Positions 53,342 through 60,778 of a stretch of DNA of 60,778 bases are shown here, piece by piece. The stretch's first letter is position 1, and each line of letters begins with the position of its first letter. The notes beneath the pieces were generated by a model, which worked only from the letters and a program-made list of their open reading frames with translations, was not told where the DNA came from and made no database searches. Source of the stretch: Ruminococcus sp. AM36-2AA (lineage in GTDB: Bacteria > Bacillota > Clostridia > Lachnospirales > Lachnospiraceae); contig NZ_QTYB01000009.1 in NCBI RefSeq assembly GCF_003461955.1, positions 1 to 60,778 on the forward strand. The letters run 5' to 3'. The translations under genes and the position numbers were made by a program.

Positions 53342-53986
53342 TTATTTTTTATGAAAAATCGAAAACAGTGAAAATTTTCCTCCTGTGTCCTGTTTCGAAC
53401 GTGGTATCTGAATCGCTTCTCCACTCAGTTTTATATTTTTTTCTTTTGTCTGCACCTGTGGCAATCCCGGCAGTTCCGGGAAATAAAGATTTCTGTATTC
53501 ATTGATTCCCGCGCGGATCTCATTTGGAATTTCAAATCTCAGGATCGTTCCTCCCCAGAAATATTCATAATACAATAGTCCCTCCGGGATTTCTTTGTCA
53601 CTCTGAAGCAGTAAAGTGTACCCTGTATTTGTACAAACCCAGTTCCATTTCACTGTGGCAATTCCACAGTATACATTTATAAGATACTGTTCCTGTGACG
53701 CAAGTGCCATGATCTCTCTTCCGGAAAGTTCTCTTCTGGAGTCTGTCACAAATATAAGAAAACGTGTACTGTTGATACTTTCCATATCCAGATTATCCGA
53801 CTGAAAAGAGACTTCCATGCAATGATTGATGCACTGCGAATAACTGATCATTACCGGAATACTCACATTCTCTTTATAAATCCACACGAAATATGCATTT
53901 TCTTCATTTTCAGATATTGTCCATGAGAAGCGGAACCGGCCATAATCCATCTGTCTTCCTTTTAAGTCTTTTAATGCTATTACCAT
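53342..53986 (-). CDS. Uncharacterised 214-aa cytoplasmic protein
   Basis: No family recognised. Residues 1-160 alternate short hydrophobic strands with polar turns (YGRFRFSWTI, RFLIFVTDSRRELSG, LLYYEYFWGGTILRFEI), suggesting a beta-sandwich; Cys are few. The last 50 residues are basic and probably flexible. No signal or membrane helix. AAAGGAG lies before the start; gaps are 18 bases to the GTPase and 14 bases to the 641-aa gene, so it is probably a structural partner of one of them. Confidence 0.75.
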   Translation of the reverse strand: MVIALKDLKGRQMDYGRFRFSWTISENEENAYFVWIYKENVSIPVMISYSQCINHCMEVSFQSDNLDMESINSTRFLIFVTDSRRELSGREIMALASQEQYLINVYCGIATVKWNWVCTNTGYTLLLQSDKEIPEGLLYYEYFWGGTILRFEIPNEIRAGINEYRNLYFPELPGLPQVQTKEKNIKLSGEAIQIPRSKQDTGGKFSLFSIFHKK

Positions 53987-54000
53987 TACTTTCTCCTTTG

Positions 54001-55926
54001 TTACTCAGAGTATATGCGGTTCTCTGCAAAACGCCCGGAAATACGGACGATCTCGATACGGTCATCCTGAGGGCAGCCTTTAAAACTGATATCATAAGTG
54101 GGCTGATTCCGCAGACAGCGGCACAGGAGATTTTCTTCATTTCCCATCACAAATAATGTCTGATGACTGCTTGCCTGAAATCCTCCGATAAGTCTCACAG
54201 GAAATTTCCAGTTCTCTTCCAGTTTTTTAAAAAACTGTGTGGAATCTCCCTGTACAAGATTTGTCAGGCGTACCTTCATATATTCTTCACGGTTTTCAAG
54301 ACTTCCCGCAACGATCCGGTTACAGATCTCCAGCAGATCATTTCCGGTTCTGTTTTTCTGATCTTTTTCATGATCCTTAAAAAAGCCTGCTATGATCTTC
54401 TGATATTTATAAAATATATGGATCACTTCATGGGGATGATTATTATTATATTCTTCCATCCATCGTCTGGCTTCTTCCTGTGCATCTGCCACAAATCCTC
54501 CGCCGGTGTTAAAAAGAAGTTCTGTCTGTCCCAGTCTTTTTTCCTGGTTGCTGACAGCCTGCTCCATAGATTGAAAGACATCATCCAGCACTTTCTTTTT
54601 CTGGCGGAACCTTTTCATGTTTTCTTTCTCCGGCGCCAGTCCTTCTGCAATGATCTTCCTTGGAGCCTGACGGATCTCTCCTGCAAGCCACTGTTCACAG
54701 GACTGTCTCATGTCCGGATAAAACATCCCCTGACGTACATCAATCACCGGACTGTTTTCCAGGATCTTCTGTGATCTTTCTTCCAGAATGCCAAGATGAT
54801 TTACTGCCCCATTGAGTTCCAGCAGATATTCATCAACAAACGAATCCCACCATTCCTGTACCACCTCTGCTGTAGCCTTAATGGGATGAAGATAATAATC
54901 GTTGGCAAACTTTTTCAGCCGTTTTTCCAGTTTCTGCATATCATTGCCAGGAATCACACTGTATATTGGTGATGTACATATTTTTCCATCTGGTCCATGA
55001 GGTATTTTTTCCATTCGCTTTTTCCAGGATGCACTTTCAAAATACTCGTACTTCATTTTATCAAATGCTGTAGTCCGCCTTCTGCCGGCACTTTTATAAT
55101 ATTCATGTACTGCCAGTAAGCGATTCAGTGTAAGAGATTTTACCGGTTCACATACAGAAATGGCTCTTGCCGTAAAAAAATATTCTTTTTCATTACTCCT
55201 GACCGGAAGAAGAACACCCTGGGTTTTTTCTTTATCTTCACAGTCTGTATCCTGAAATATCATAAGCATGATTATCGTTTTGATCTTCTGTTCCAGATTG
55301 ATCTTATGTCCGTTCTCATTGACATCAGAAAGTACGCAGCATGGACAGCAGCATTCCAGATAATTTTTGCGGCCGTTTTCCATGATCCGGTCCATTTGGC
55401 GGCGCAGCATCTGTACTTTATATTTTGTGAGATCTACATTATAACTTTCCACCATCAGAAACGGATGCCATTCCACAGAAATCTGGCGTTTTCTCATTTC
55501 TGTCTGCATCATGATCCAGGAATCCGCCACTCTCTGTTCATCTTCTCTCTGACACAGACAGTCCATAAGAAATACCGGACATATCAGGATTTTGTCAAAT
55601 CGGACATCCAGATAATCCTGCGATGCCTGATTGATCCTGCCTGCAAAAGCATGAAATGCCTCTTCTCCTGTTGTTCTTTCCCAGTCACTGATGATCTGGA
55701 CAGTTCTGATATCCGATACGATCTTTTTTATTTCCTCTTTAAAAAGCAGCTCTGCTTTTCTGCAGCTTGTCTCGCTTCCTATCACCCAGATAAACACCAG
55801 TGTTTTCAGAGATACAAAGTTCTGGCTGTTAAAAGTTTTCTGTTCTTCTGCATCATTAAGAATACTCTCCAGTTTTTTTTCGATCACTTCTGTATTTTTT
55901 TCTGCCTGATACAGACTTTCTTCCAT
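54001..55926 (-). CDS. Uncharacterised 641-aa protein next to the tubulin-like gene
   Basis: No family recognised. It starts with a helical, acidic segment, then an alpha/beta region (about 40-135) that resembles a vWA- or TOPRIM-like fold only loosely (TLVFIWVIGSETSCRKAELLF, FDKILICPVFLMDC). A Cys pair motif ECCCPCCVLSD (about 190-200) could bind metal. The C-terminal 300 residues are helical with a run of charged residues. No membrane helix. GGAGGA lies before the start. It is co-directional with the tubulin-like gene at a 67-base gap that contains a perfect ATCCGGC/GCCGGAT hairpin. Confidence 0.78.
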   Translation of the reverse strand: MEESLYQAEKNTEVIEKKLESILNDAEEQKTFNSQNFVSLKTLVFIWVIGSETSCRKAELLFKEEIKKIVSDIRTVQIISDWERTTGEEAFHAFAGRINQASQDYLDVRFDKILICPVFLMDCLCQREDEQRVADSWIMMQTEMRKRQISVEWHPFLMVESYNVDLTKYKVQMLRRQMDRIMENGRKNYLECCCPCCVLSDVNENGHKINLEQKIKTIIMLMIFQDTDCEDKEKTQGVLLPVRSNEKEYFFTARAISVCEPVKSLTLNRLLAVHEYYKSAGRRRTTAFDKMKYEYFESASWKKRMEKIPHGPDGKICTSPIYSVIPGNDMQKLEKRLKKFANDYYLHPIKATAEVVQEWWDSFVDEYLLELNGAVNHLGILEERSQKILENSPVIDVRQGMFYPDMRQSCEQWLAGEIRQAPRKIIAEGLAPEKENMKRFRQKKKVLDDVFQSMEQAVSNQEKRLGQTELLFNTGGGFVADAQEEARRWMEEYNNNHPHEVIHIFYKYQKIIAGFFKDHEKDQKNRTGNDLLEICNRIVAGSLENREEYMKVRLTNLVQGDSTQFFKKLEENWKFPVRLIGGFQASSHQTLFVMGNEENLLCRCLRNQPTYDISFKGCPQDDRIEIVRISGRFAENRIYSE

Positions 55927-55962
55927 TCAAGTCTCCTCCCACTTATGTTATATTTCAAGGAA

Positions 55963-55980
55963 ATCCGGCCTAAGCCGGAT
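55963..55980 (-). promoter_or_regulatory. Intercistronic hairpin between the tubulin-like and 641-aa genes
   Basis: ATCCGGC (55963-55969) and GCCGGAT (55974-55980) pair perfectly with a 4-base loop. Only TTT follows, so it is more likely a partial terminator or RNA-stability element that sets relative expression. Confidence 0.4.
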
Positions 55981-55993
55981 CTCCTTTCTCTTC

Positions 55994-58900
55994 TCAGATA
56001 TTATTATTTGGATCTTCTCCGGAAGGATTTCCCCATGATGGCATTCCGGCATCTCCCGACTGAGAAACCGGCTGGCTTCCTGGCATTCCATTTCCTCCCT
56101 GAGGATAGCCCGGCTGACTTCCCGGCATTCCCGGCATTCCGATTCCTCCTGGATAACCTGGCTGACCTCCCGGTACTCCTGGCATTCCGGTTCCTCCCGG
56201 ATAGCCTGGCTGGCCTCCCGGCATTCCTGGCATTCCGTTTCCTCCCGGATAGCCTGGCTGGCTTCCCGGCATTCCTGGCATTCCATTTCCTCCCGGATAG
56301 CCTGGCTGGCTTCCTGGCATTCCCGGCATTCCGGTTCCTCCTGGATAACCTGGCTGACCTCCCGGCATTCCTGGCATTCCGGTTCCTCCCGGATAGCCTG
56401 GCTGGCTTCCCGGCATTCCGGCTCCTGCAGGATAATATACGATCATCTGCTGCATTTTTGTATCAAAAACCTGCTGACCTGGCTGCGGCTGTGCGATCGG
56501 CTGATAGGTCATCGGATCCAGATATCTCGGCACTTCCGGCTGATACATAACCTGCTGGCGCATCTTCGTATCAAAAACAAGCTGGCCCGGCTGCGGCTGT
56601 GCGATCGGCTGATAGGTCATCGGGTCCAGATATCTCGGCACTTCCGGCTGATACATAACCTGCTGGCGCACCTTCGTATCAAAAACAAGCTGGCCTGGCT
56701 GTGGCTGTGCGATCGGCTGATAGGTTGTTGGATCCAGATATCTCGGCGGCTCTGCCTGATGATTTACAGGCTGCTGTTCTTCTGTCCGATGAATATCATG
56801 ATGATCCCACTCCTGATGGTGGTCACTCAGCTTTGACTGCTCGTCTATTGGAAGCATTCTGGTCATTTCCTCAATGATTCCCTGATAAAAATCCAGTTTA
56901 TTGATACATTCTGCTTTTTCATCCGGTCCTGCATTATAGAGTTCCTGACGTACCGTTTCTACCTGTTCCTTATATTCCGGAATATACTGCTCCCGGATTT
57001 CTTTATAATGTTCCTCTCTCTGTCCCATACTGTCTTTGATACGCGCTCTCAGATTTGTATACTGTGTATCAATTTCTGCACGCATCTTCTTATCCAGAAG
57101 TTTACAGAGTTTCCGATACACCTGATATTCCCGGTAGTCCGGAGCCATTTCCTGTCCAACCATCAGCGTGATCGGCATCGGATCCATGTCTGATCTTTTA
57201 TATACCACATCCATGATCTCATTTTCATAGATCATATGAGCTACTTTTGCGTATGCATAATATTTCGGATAATAAAGTTCATCTTCCAGCTGCTGGATCT
57301 TTTCTGCAAGCTGGCATTCTCGTTCCAGCTGTCTCATTACCTGCGGATATCTCAGGATATTTTCACGGATATTATCTTTTTCTCTTTCCAGCTTATTTCC
57401 CTGTACCTGATTGTTTTCGGAATTTCCGATGCTGCGCAGATACGTACCAAATGGTTTCAGAACCAGCTCTTCTCCGGAATCCCATACTGCCATCTTGATC
57501 TTTGTCAGCTGCTCGATCTTCTTAAGAATTGTCGGCGCATTTAAATTGGCCTTGCTTACAGATGCGGCAACTTTTTCATTGGCTTTTTTGAGGACAATAT
57601 TTCCATTATGTTCTGTGATCAGGTCCAGCTTTACTGCTTCATCAAAAAGTTCTCTGTATTTTTTATTATTTTTTCTGGTCCGTTCACAGGTATAAATTCC
57701 ATGCCAGGAAGGTTCTACATACGGAGACGGCAGATAATCACGCCACTCTCTGATCAGATGTTTACCCATTCCTGCTTTACCAAGCATCTGTTCCTCATAT
57801 GCCTCTTCCATCTTTTCAAGGAAATCATTGGAATACAGTGGAAATCCGCTGGCAACCTTGACAATATAAAATCTGCTTCTCTCATCACTCTGCTTGATAA
57901 TGACTTTTGTACTTAAATTTTTTGCTCTAATATGTGCCACTGCGGTCTGATAGATTACCGGGCAGTCACTTGGAATGGACAGAATGGAAAATTCATCTGT
58001 CTTTCCATCAAACTGTGCACTTTTTTTATACATGGCATAGGACTTGTCAAGAAGATGATCGATGCAGTCACCGATATATTGGTTCAGGCTCTGTCCTGAT
58101 TTCAGTTTCGTAGACATAATATTTTCCATGTTGATCGTAAGAAGTTTGCTGAAATGCTCAGAAATAAATCCGGAAATAAATCCTGGAACATCTACAGTTC
58201 CTGCAATGTTCTCATCAACGTTGTCAATATCTCTGCCGATCCACTTGTGGATATTTTCTGCCAGACTTCCAAGGAAAGAATTTTCTGCCGCAAGAACCGC
58301 CGCATTGAATTCCATCTGCTTCGTATGTTCAAACTGCAATGGGCGGATCAGAACATCCGTATCTTCCTGCACAACAGCTTCCTGTGCCTTGATGATCTCC
58401 ACATTGTCATGGAATATCTTTGGAAGCTCAAACAGTGTATCTGTCAGAGGTTTCAGAATATTATCATAGTATAATTTCAACCGTCCCTGAAGAATCTCTA
58501 TAACTTTTACGATCTCTTCATTTAAAAATGCAGATTCTTCATTTCTGTACCATCTTTCAACAGAATCCAGATAATCTTTTGCAGCCTGTTTTTTCTTTCC
58601 AAATCCCGCATTCGTTCCCATGACATACATCTGCTGCATTTCTTCCTTCATTCTCTGGGACTGGCCTGCACACTGGCCTTTCAGTTCATTGCAGTAATTC
58701 TTAAATCCTTCCAGCATATGATAGAGAGAATAACTTTCCTCTGATTTCACAAAGTATCTCAGATATACAGGACCTGTTTTCTTATTCTGAAGATTTGATT
58801 TAATGTAATTTTTCAGTTTTCCTTCCAGATAGCTTGGAAGATTTCCGGATTGTTTTACTACCGCACGCTGAAAATCCGCAAGCCAGTTATAAGCGGCATT

Positions 58901-60229
58901 ATACGGTGTGTTATTTGGCCAGATATCCTTATAGTCAAACTGCTGCAGTGCCGGTCTCGGAATAACCTCTCTGTACAGCAGACTTCGGATATTATCTTCT
59001 GTCATTTCCAGATCACGATATACTGTGACATTAAATTCTTCCTGCGTTGGACGATTTCTGAACATTCCCTGATCCAGACGTTCAAATACACGTGCAGCAA
59101 CCAACGTTGAAATCTCTGTATAAGGAATTTCAATCTTTGCGGCACCAACGGACAGGTATTTATAGCATGCCGGATACGGAGCCCTTGTCTCCAGTGCGGT
59201 CATATATCCCTGAATGTTATTGTACATCTGTGTCATTGCGGTATTACCACCATCACCGCCACCGGCTTCTCCCGCAACGTAAGCAAAAATATTCTCCGCA
59301 ACAGAACGCAGGATCTTTTTGTAACTGAACTGGTGACCGTGGATATCTGAAGCATCCAGAAGATGGCAGAAATCAAATGGTGCTGCAAATTCATTTAATT
59401 CATAGCCAGGAAATTTCTGATGGTAACGTTCCATATGCTCACTGGAGTTCATCCAGTAATCCAGTTCTTTCAGGCAGGCAAAACCGTTTGCACGCAGAGA
59501 TGTATCTGCACCACCATTTAACTCATTGACATCTGTCATGATCAGATAGCCCAGGATATTTACATTTGGTATGGATTCTTTAGCCACTTTTCTTAAAATA
59601 TAGGCCATATCCAGAAATGTACCTGCACCGGTACCACCGGAAATACCGCTGAATAAGATGATTCGGATATCATTGATCTGTGTATTGCTGATAAGACTGC
59701 TGATCTTGCCCTTAATATCTGCAACTACTTTTAAGATGTTATTTGCCAGAAGCATACGTCCGATCTGGCGGATTCCACCTGCACCATCCGCACCTGCAAT
59801 AGCATTTACATCTTTATCAAACCACTGCCAGTATTCTACACCATTGTCTTTCTGTTTCAGGACATTCTCGATAACCTTGTCTACCGCATCCACAGAAATA
59901 TCACAGAACTCTGTTCCACGTCTGTCAAAATGTGCGGTACCATATGCAAGATTTTTGGTTTTCTTATCGGTATCAATTTCCAGAAATCCAATATTTTTCG
60001 GTGTGTCCGCAACAGGTGTGTTACTTTCATCAGTAGGAAGGATCATTCTATTGGTGATCTGATCCTTAATGCGGATCAGTGCATCCGCACCACTTCCTCC
60101 AAGTCCTACAAACAGCACTGCCTGTTTTTCCTCAGGCGCAACTCGTGCGCCTGCGTAATAAATACCGCCATTCTGGCCAAGGCTCAGTGCCTGCTCCAGT
60201 AAGCTGATCGTTCTTTTTTCTTTTGCCAT
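55994..60229 (-). CDS. Tubulin/FtsZ-like GTPase superfamily protein, 1411 aa, with repeat tail
   Basis: The N-terminal part has the tubulin-superfamily layout: a first strand and loop VLFVGLGGSGADALIRI (38-54), FLEIDTDKKTKNLAYG (82-97) and the signature SGGTGAGTFLDM (197-208), matching the GGGTGSG loop that binds the GTP phosphates. It corresponds to the large bacterial tubulin-like (Tubulin_2-type) proteins, not to FtsZ itself. Residues about 420-1180 are long helical domains. The C-terminal tail has three 36-residue repeats (RYLDPMTYQPIAQPQPGQ core, DNA about 56440-56760) and about seven 16-residue GMPGMPGGQPGYPGGT repeats (56060-56425). GGAGGA precedes the start. No membrane helix. Confidence 0.85.
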   Translation of the reverse strand: MAKEKRTISLLEQALSLGQNGGIYYAGARVAPEEKQAVLFVGLGGSGADALIRIKDQITNRMILPTDESNTPVADTPKNIGFLEIDTDKKTKNLAYGTAHFDRRGTEFCDISVDAVDKVIENVLKQKDNGVEYWQWFDKDVNAIAGADGAGGIRQIGRMLLANNILKVVADIKGKISSLISNTQINDIRIILFSGISGGTGAGTFLDMAYILRKVAKESIPNVNILGYLIMTDVNELNGGADTSLRANGFACLKELDYWMNSSEHMERYHQKFPGYELNEFAAPFDFCHLLDASDIHGHQFSYKKILRSVAENIFAYVAGEAGGGDGGNTAMTQMYNNIQGYMTALETRAPYPACYKYLSVGAAKIEIPYTEISTLVAARVFERLDQGMFRNRPTQEEFNVTVYRDLEMTEDNIRSLLYREVIPRPALQQFDYKDIWPNNTPYNAAYNWLADFQRAVVKQSGNLPSYLEGKLKNYIKSNLQNKKTGPVYLRYFVKSEESYSLYHMLEGFKNYCNELKGQCAGQSQRMKEEMQQMYVMGTNAGFGKKKQAAKDYLDSVERWYRNEESAFLNEEIVKVIEILQGRLKLYYDNILKPLTDTLFELPKIFHDNVEIIKAQEAVVQEDTDVLIRPLQFEHTKQMEFNAAVLAAENSFLGSLAENIHKWIGRDIDNVDENIAGTVDVPGFISGFISEHFSKLLTINMENIMSTKLKSGQSLNQYIGDCIDHLLDKSYAMYKKSAQFDGKTDEFSILSIPSDCPVIYQTAVAHIRAKNLSTKVIIKQSDERSRFYIVKVASGFPLYSNDFLEKMEEAYEEQMLGKAGMGKHLIREWRDYLPSPYVEPSWHGIYTCERTRKNNKKYRELFDEAVKLDLITEHNGNIVLKKANEKVAASVSKANLNAPTILKKIEQLTKIKMAVWDSGEELVLKPFGTYLRSIGNSENNQVQGNKLEREKDNIRENILRYPQVMRQLERECQLAEKIQQLEDELYYPKYYAYAKVAHMIYENEIMDVVYKRSDMDPMPITLMVGQEMAPDYREYQVYRKLCKLLDKKMRAEIDTQYTNLRARIKDSMGQREEHYKEIREQYIPEYKEQVETVRQELYNAGPDEKAECINKLDFYQGIIEEMTRMLPIDEQSKLSDHHQEWDHHDIHRTEEQQPVNHQAEPPRYLDPTTYQPIAQPQPGQLVFDTKVRQQVMYQPEVPRYLDPMTYQPIAQPQPGQLVFDTKMRQQVMYQPEVPRYLDPMTYQPIAQPQPGQQVFDTKMQQMIVYYPAGAGMPGSQPGYPGGTGMPGMPGGQPGYPGGTGMPGMPGSQPGYPGGNGMPGMPGSQPGYPGGNGMPGMPGGQPGYPGGTGMPGVPGGQPGYPGGIGMPGMPGSQPGYPQGGNGMPGSQPVSQSGDAGMPSWGNPSGEDPNNNI
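56060..56760 (-). repeat. In-frame tandem repeats in the tubulin-like gene
   Basis: Two kinds lie side by side: 48-base units (about seven, coding for Gly/Pro/Met repeats) at 56060-56425 and 108-base units (three, very similar in DNA) at about 56440-56760. The near-identity of the 108-base copies points to recent duplication, and copy number may vary between strains. Confidence 0.85.
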
Positions 60230-60283
60230 AACATGTCCTCCGTTTAAGGATTATTTTATACTGTTTATAAAAAATAACTGCGA

Positions 60284-60778
60284 TCAGAAAAAGTCATCTC
60301 CGCTTCCGTCACTTCCGGAACCGCCAAAGTTAAATCCGCCGTTTCCTCCCGGCTGGGTATTTCCCTGGCTGTCGCCACCAAAGCTGCCACTTCCGAAGTC
60401 GTTTCCTCCCTGGTTGTTTCCGCCTCCGAAACCGTTTCCTCCCTGGCTGTTTCCTCCGCCGAAGTCATTTCCGTTTCCGAAGCCGTTTCCACTTCCGAAG
60501 CCATTTCCTCCCTGGCTGTTTCCTCCGCCAAAGTCATTTCCTCCTCCGAAGCCGTTTCCACTTCCGAAGCCATTTCCTCCCTGGCTGTTTCCTCCGCCGA
60601 AGTCATTTCCTCCTCCGAAACCGTTTCCGCTTCCGAAGCCATTTCCTCCCTGGCTGTTTCCTCCGCCGAAGTCATTTCCTCCTCCGAAACCGTTTCCGCT
60701 TCCGAAGCCATTTCCTCCCTGGCTGTTTCCTCCGCCGAAGTCATTTCCTCCTCCGAAACCGTTTCCGCTTCCGAAGCC
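60284..60778 (-). CDS. Gly-rich repeat protein, C-terminal part (gene runs off the window)
   Basis: The last 164 codons and stop of a gene that starts beyond the window. The frame reads Gly, Phe, Asn, Ser and Gln only, in 23-residue tandem units of the type GFGSGNGFGGGNDFGGGN plus SQGGN, ending GSGSDGSGDDFF. This is the right frame because its codons follow the local bias and it gives a normal acidic/aromatic end, whereas an overlapping Glu/Thr/Ala frame (60265-60744) is an artefact of the repeat. It lies 54 bases upstream of the tubulin-like gene and so belongs to the same operon. Its folded part is outside the window. Confidence 0.7.
   Translation of the reverse strand, partial: GFGSGNGFGGGNDFGGGNSQGGNGFGSGNGFGGGNDFGGGNSQGGNGFGSGNGFGGGNDFGGGNSQGGNGFGSGNGFGGGNDFGGGNSQGGNGFGSGNGFGNGNDFGGGNSQGGNGFGGGNNQGGNDFGSGSFGGDSQGNTQPGGNGGFNFGGSGSDGSGDDFF
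60430..60778 (-). repeat. 69-base tandem repeat at the window edge
   Basis: About five near-identical 69-base units, each coding for 23 residues of the Gly-rich tail. Differences between units are mainly single-base. Assembly of this stretch from short reads would be unreliable. Confidence 0.8.

Noticed and set aside
55306..56550. 414-aa plus-strand frame with Leu/Ala/Phe repeats
   Set aside because: Antisense of the Gly/Pro repeats of the tubulin-like gene; the repeat pattern is derived from them.
56060..56760. Possible CRISPR-like array
   Set aside because: Units are contiguous, in frame and encode protein repeats with no unique spacers.
60265..60744. 159-aa minus-strand frame rich in Glu, Thr and Ala
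   Set aside because: Frame-shifted reading of the 69-base repeat; the Gly-rich frame ending at 60284 has better codon use and a natural C-terminus.
60430..60778. Possible CRISPR or satellite DNA at the window edge
   Set aside because: Repeats are in frame and coding; no spacers.

Overview
The window looks like a chromosomal segment of an anaerobic gut-type Clostridia, most likely a Lachnospiraceae. This rests on moderate GC, strong GGAGG-type ribosome binding sites, oxygen-sensitive Fe-S metabolism and family-typical gene content (EF-Ts/S2, RibDE-BA-H behind an FMN riboswitch, a YtrA-type GntR/ABC cassette). The species cannot be named from the sequence alone. Every supported protein gene is on the minus strand, so transcription runs from high to low coordinates. 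No tRNA, rRNA, CRISPR array, phage or complete insertion sequence was seen.

Layout from low coordinates. 0.1-1.9 kb: a magnesium transporter (mgtE) behind a consensus promoter and a long, hairpin-rich leader. 2.0-12.9 kb: one large redox operon, hdrB-hdrC-hdrA-mvhD-(three Flox-type genes)-FrdB-like-frdA-fumarase alpha-beta. It has a Rex-like operator upstream and a long inverted-repeat element in its middle. Together these genes describe a soluble, possibly electron-bifurcating, NADH-linked fumarate reductase fed by a class I fumarase. 13.0-18.3 kb: an L,D-transpeptidase, then two consecutive aconitase/isopropylmalate dehydratase-type enzymes, each a large plus small subunit. 18.4-23.8 kb: FliB-like protein, MATE exporter, collagen-like protein, TPR glycosyltransferase and HAD phosphatase. 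23.8-27.7 kb: riboflavin operon with FMN riboswitch followed by two intrinsic terminators. 27.9-31.1 kb: small protein, tsf, rpsB, pseudouridine synthase. 31.1-36.3 kb: ABC-2 type transporter with autoregulated GntR repressor, CPBP protease, HAD phosphatase. 38.9-41.5 kb: argS and degV.

The most unusual part is 36.4-38.6 kb plus 41.6-60.8 kb. The second block is a closely packed run of at least eleven minus-strand genes that continues past the window end. It encodes a Gly-rich repeat protein (partial), a 1411-aa tubulin/FtsZ-like GTPase with repetitive tail, an uncharacterised 641-aa protein, an uncharacterised 214-aa protein, a zinc-ribbon P-loop GTPase, an 1168-aa membrane-anchored protein of the kind found beside such GTPases, a zinc-ribbon M48 metalloprotease, an acidic membrane protein, a zinc-ribbon/C-type-lectin-like membrane protein, a GH3 hexosaminidase, a zinc-ribbon/discoidin-like membrane protein and an M15-type peptidase. 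The separate kinase pair (a membrane Ser/Thr kinase and a membrane protein with a Thr/Pro linker) shares the linker style. My reading is a phosphorylation-linked GTPase/tubulin machine at the inner face of the membrane, coupled to surface modules that bind or trim glycan and peptidoglycan. The composition is seen in the sequence; the joint function is inference.
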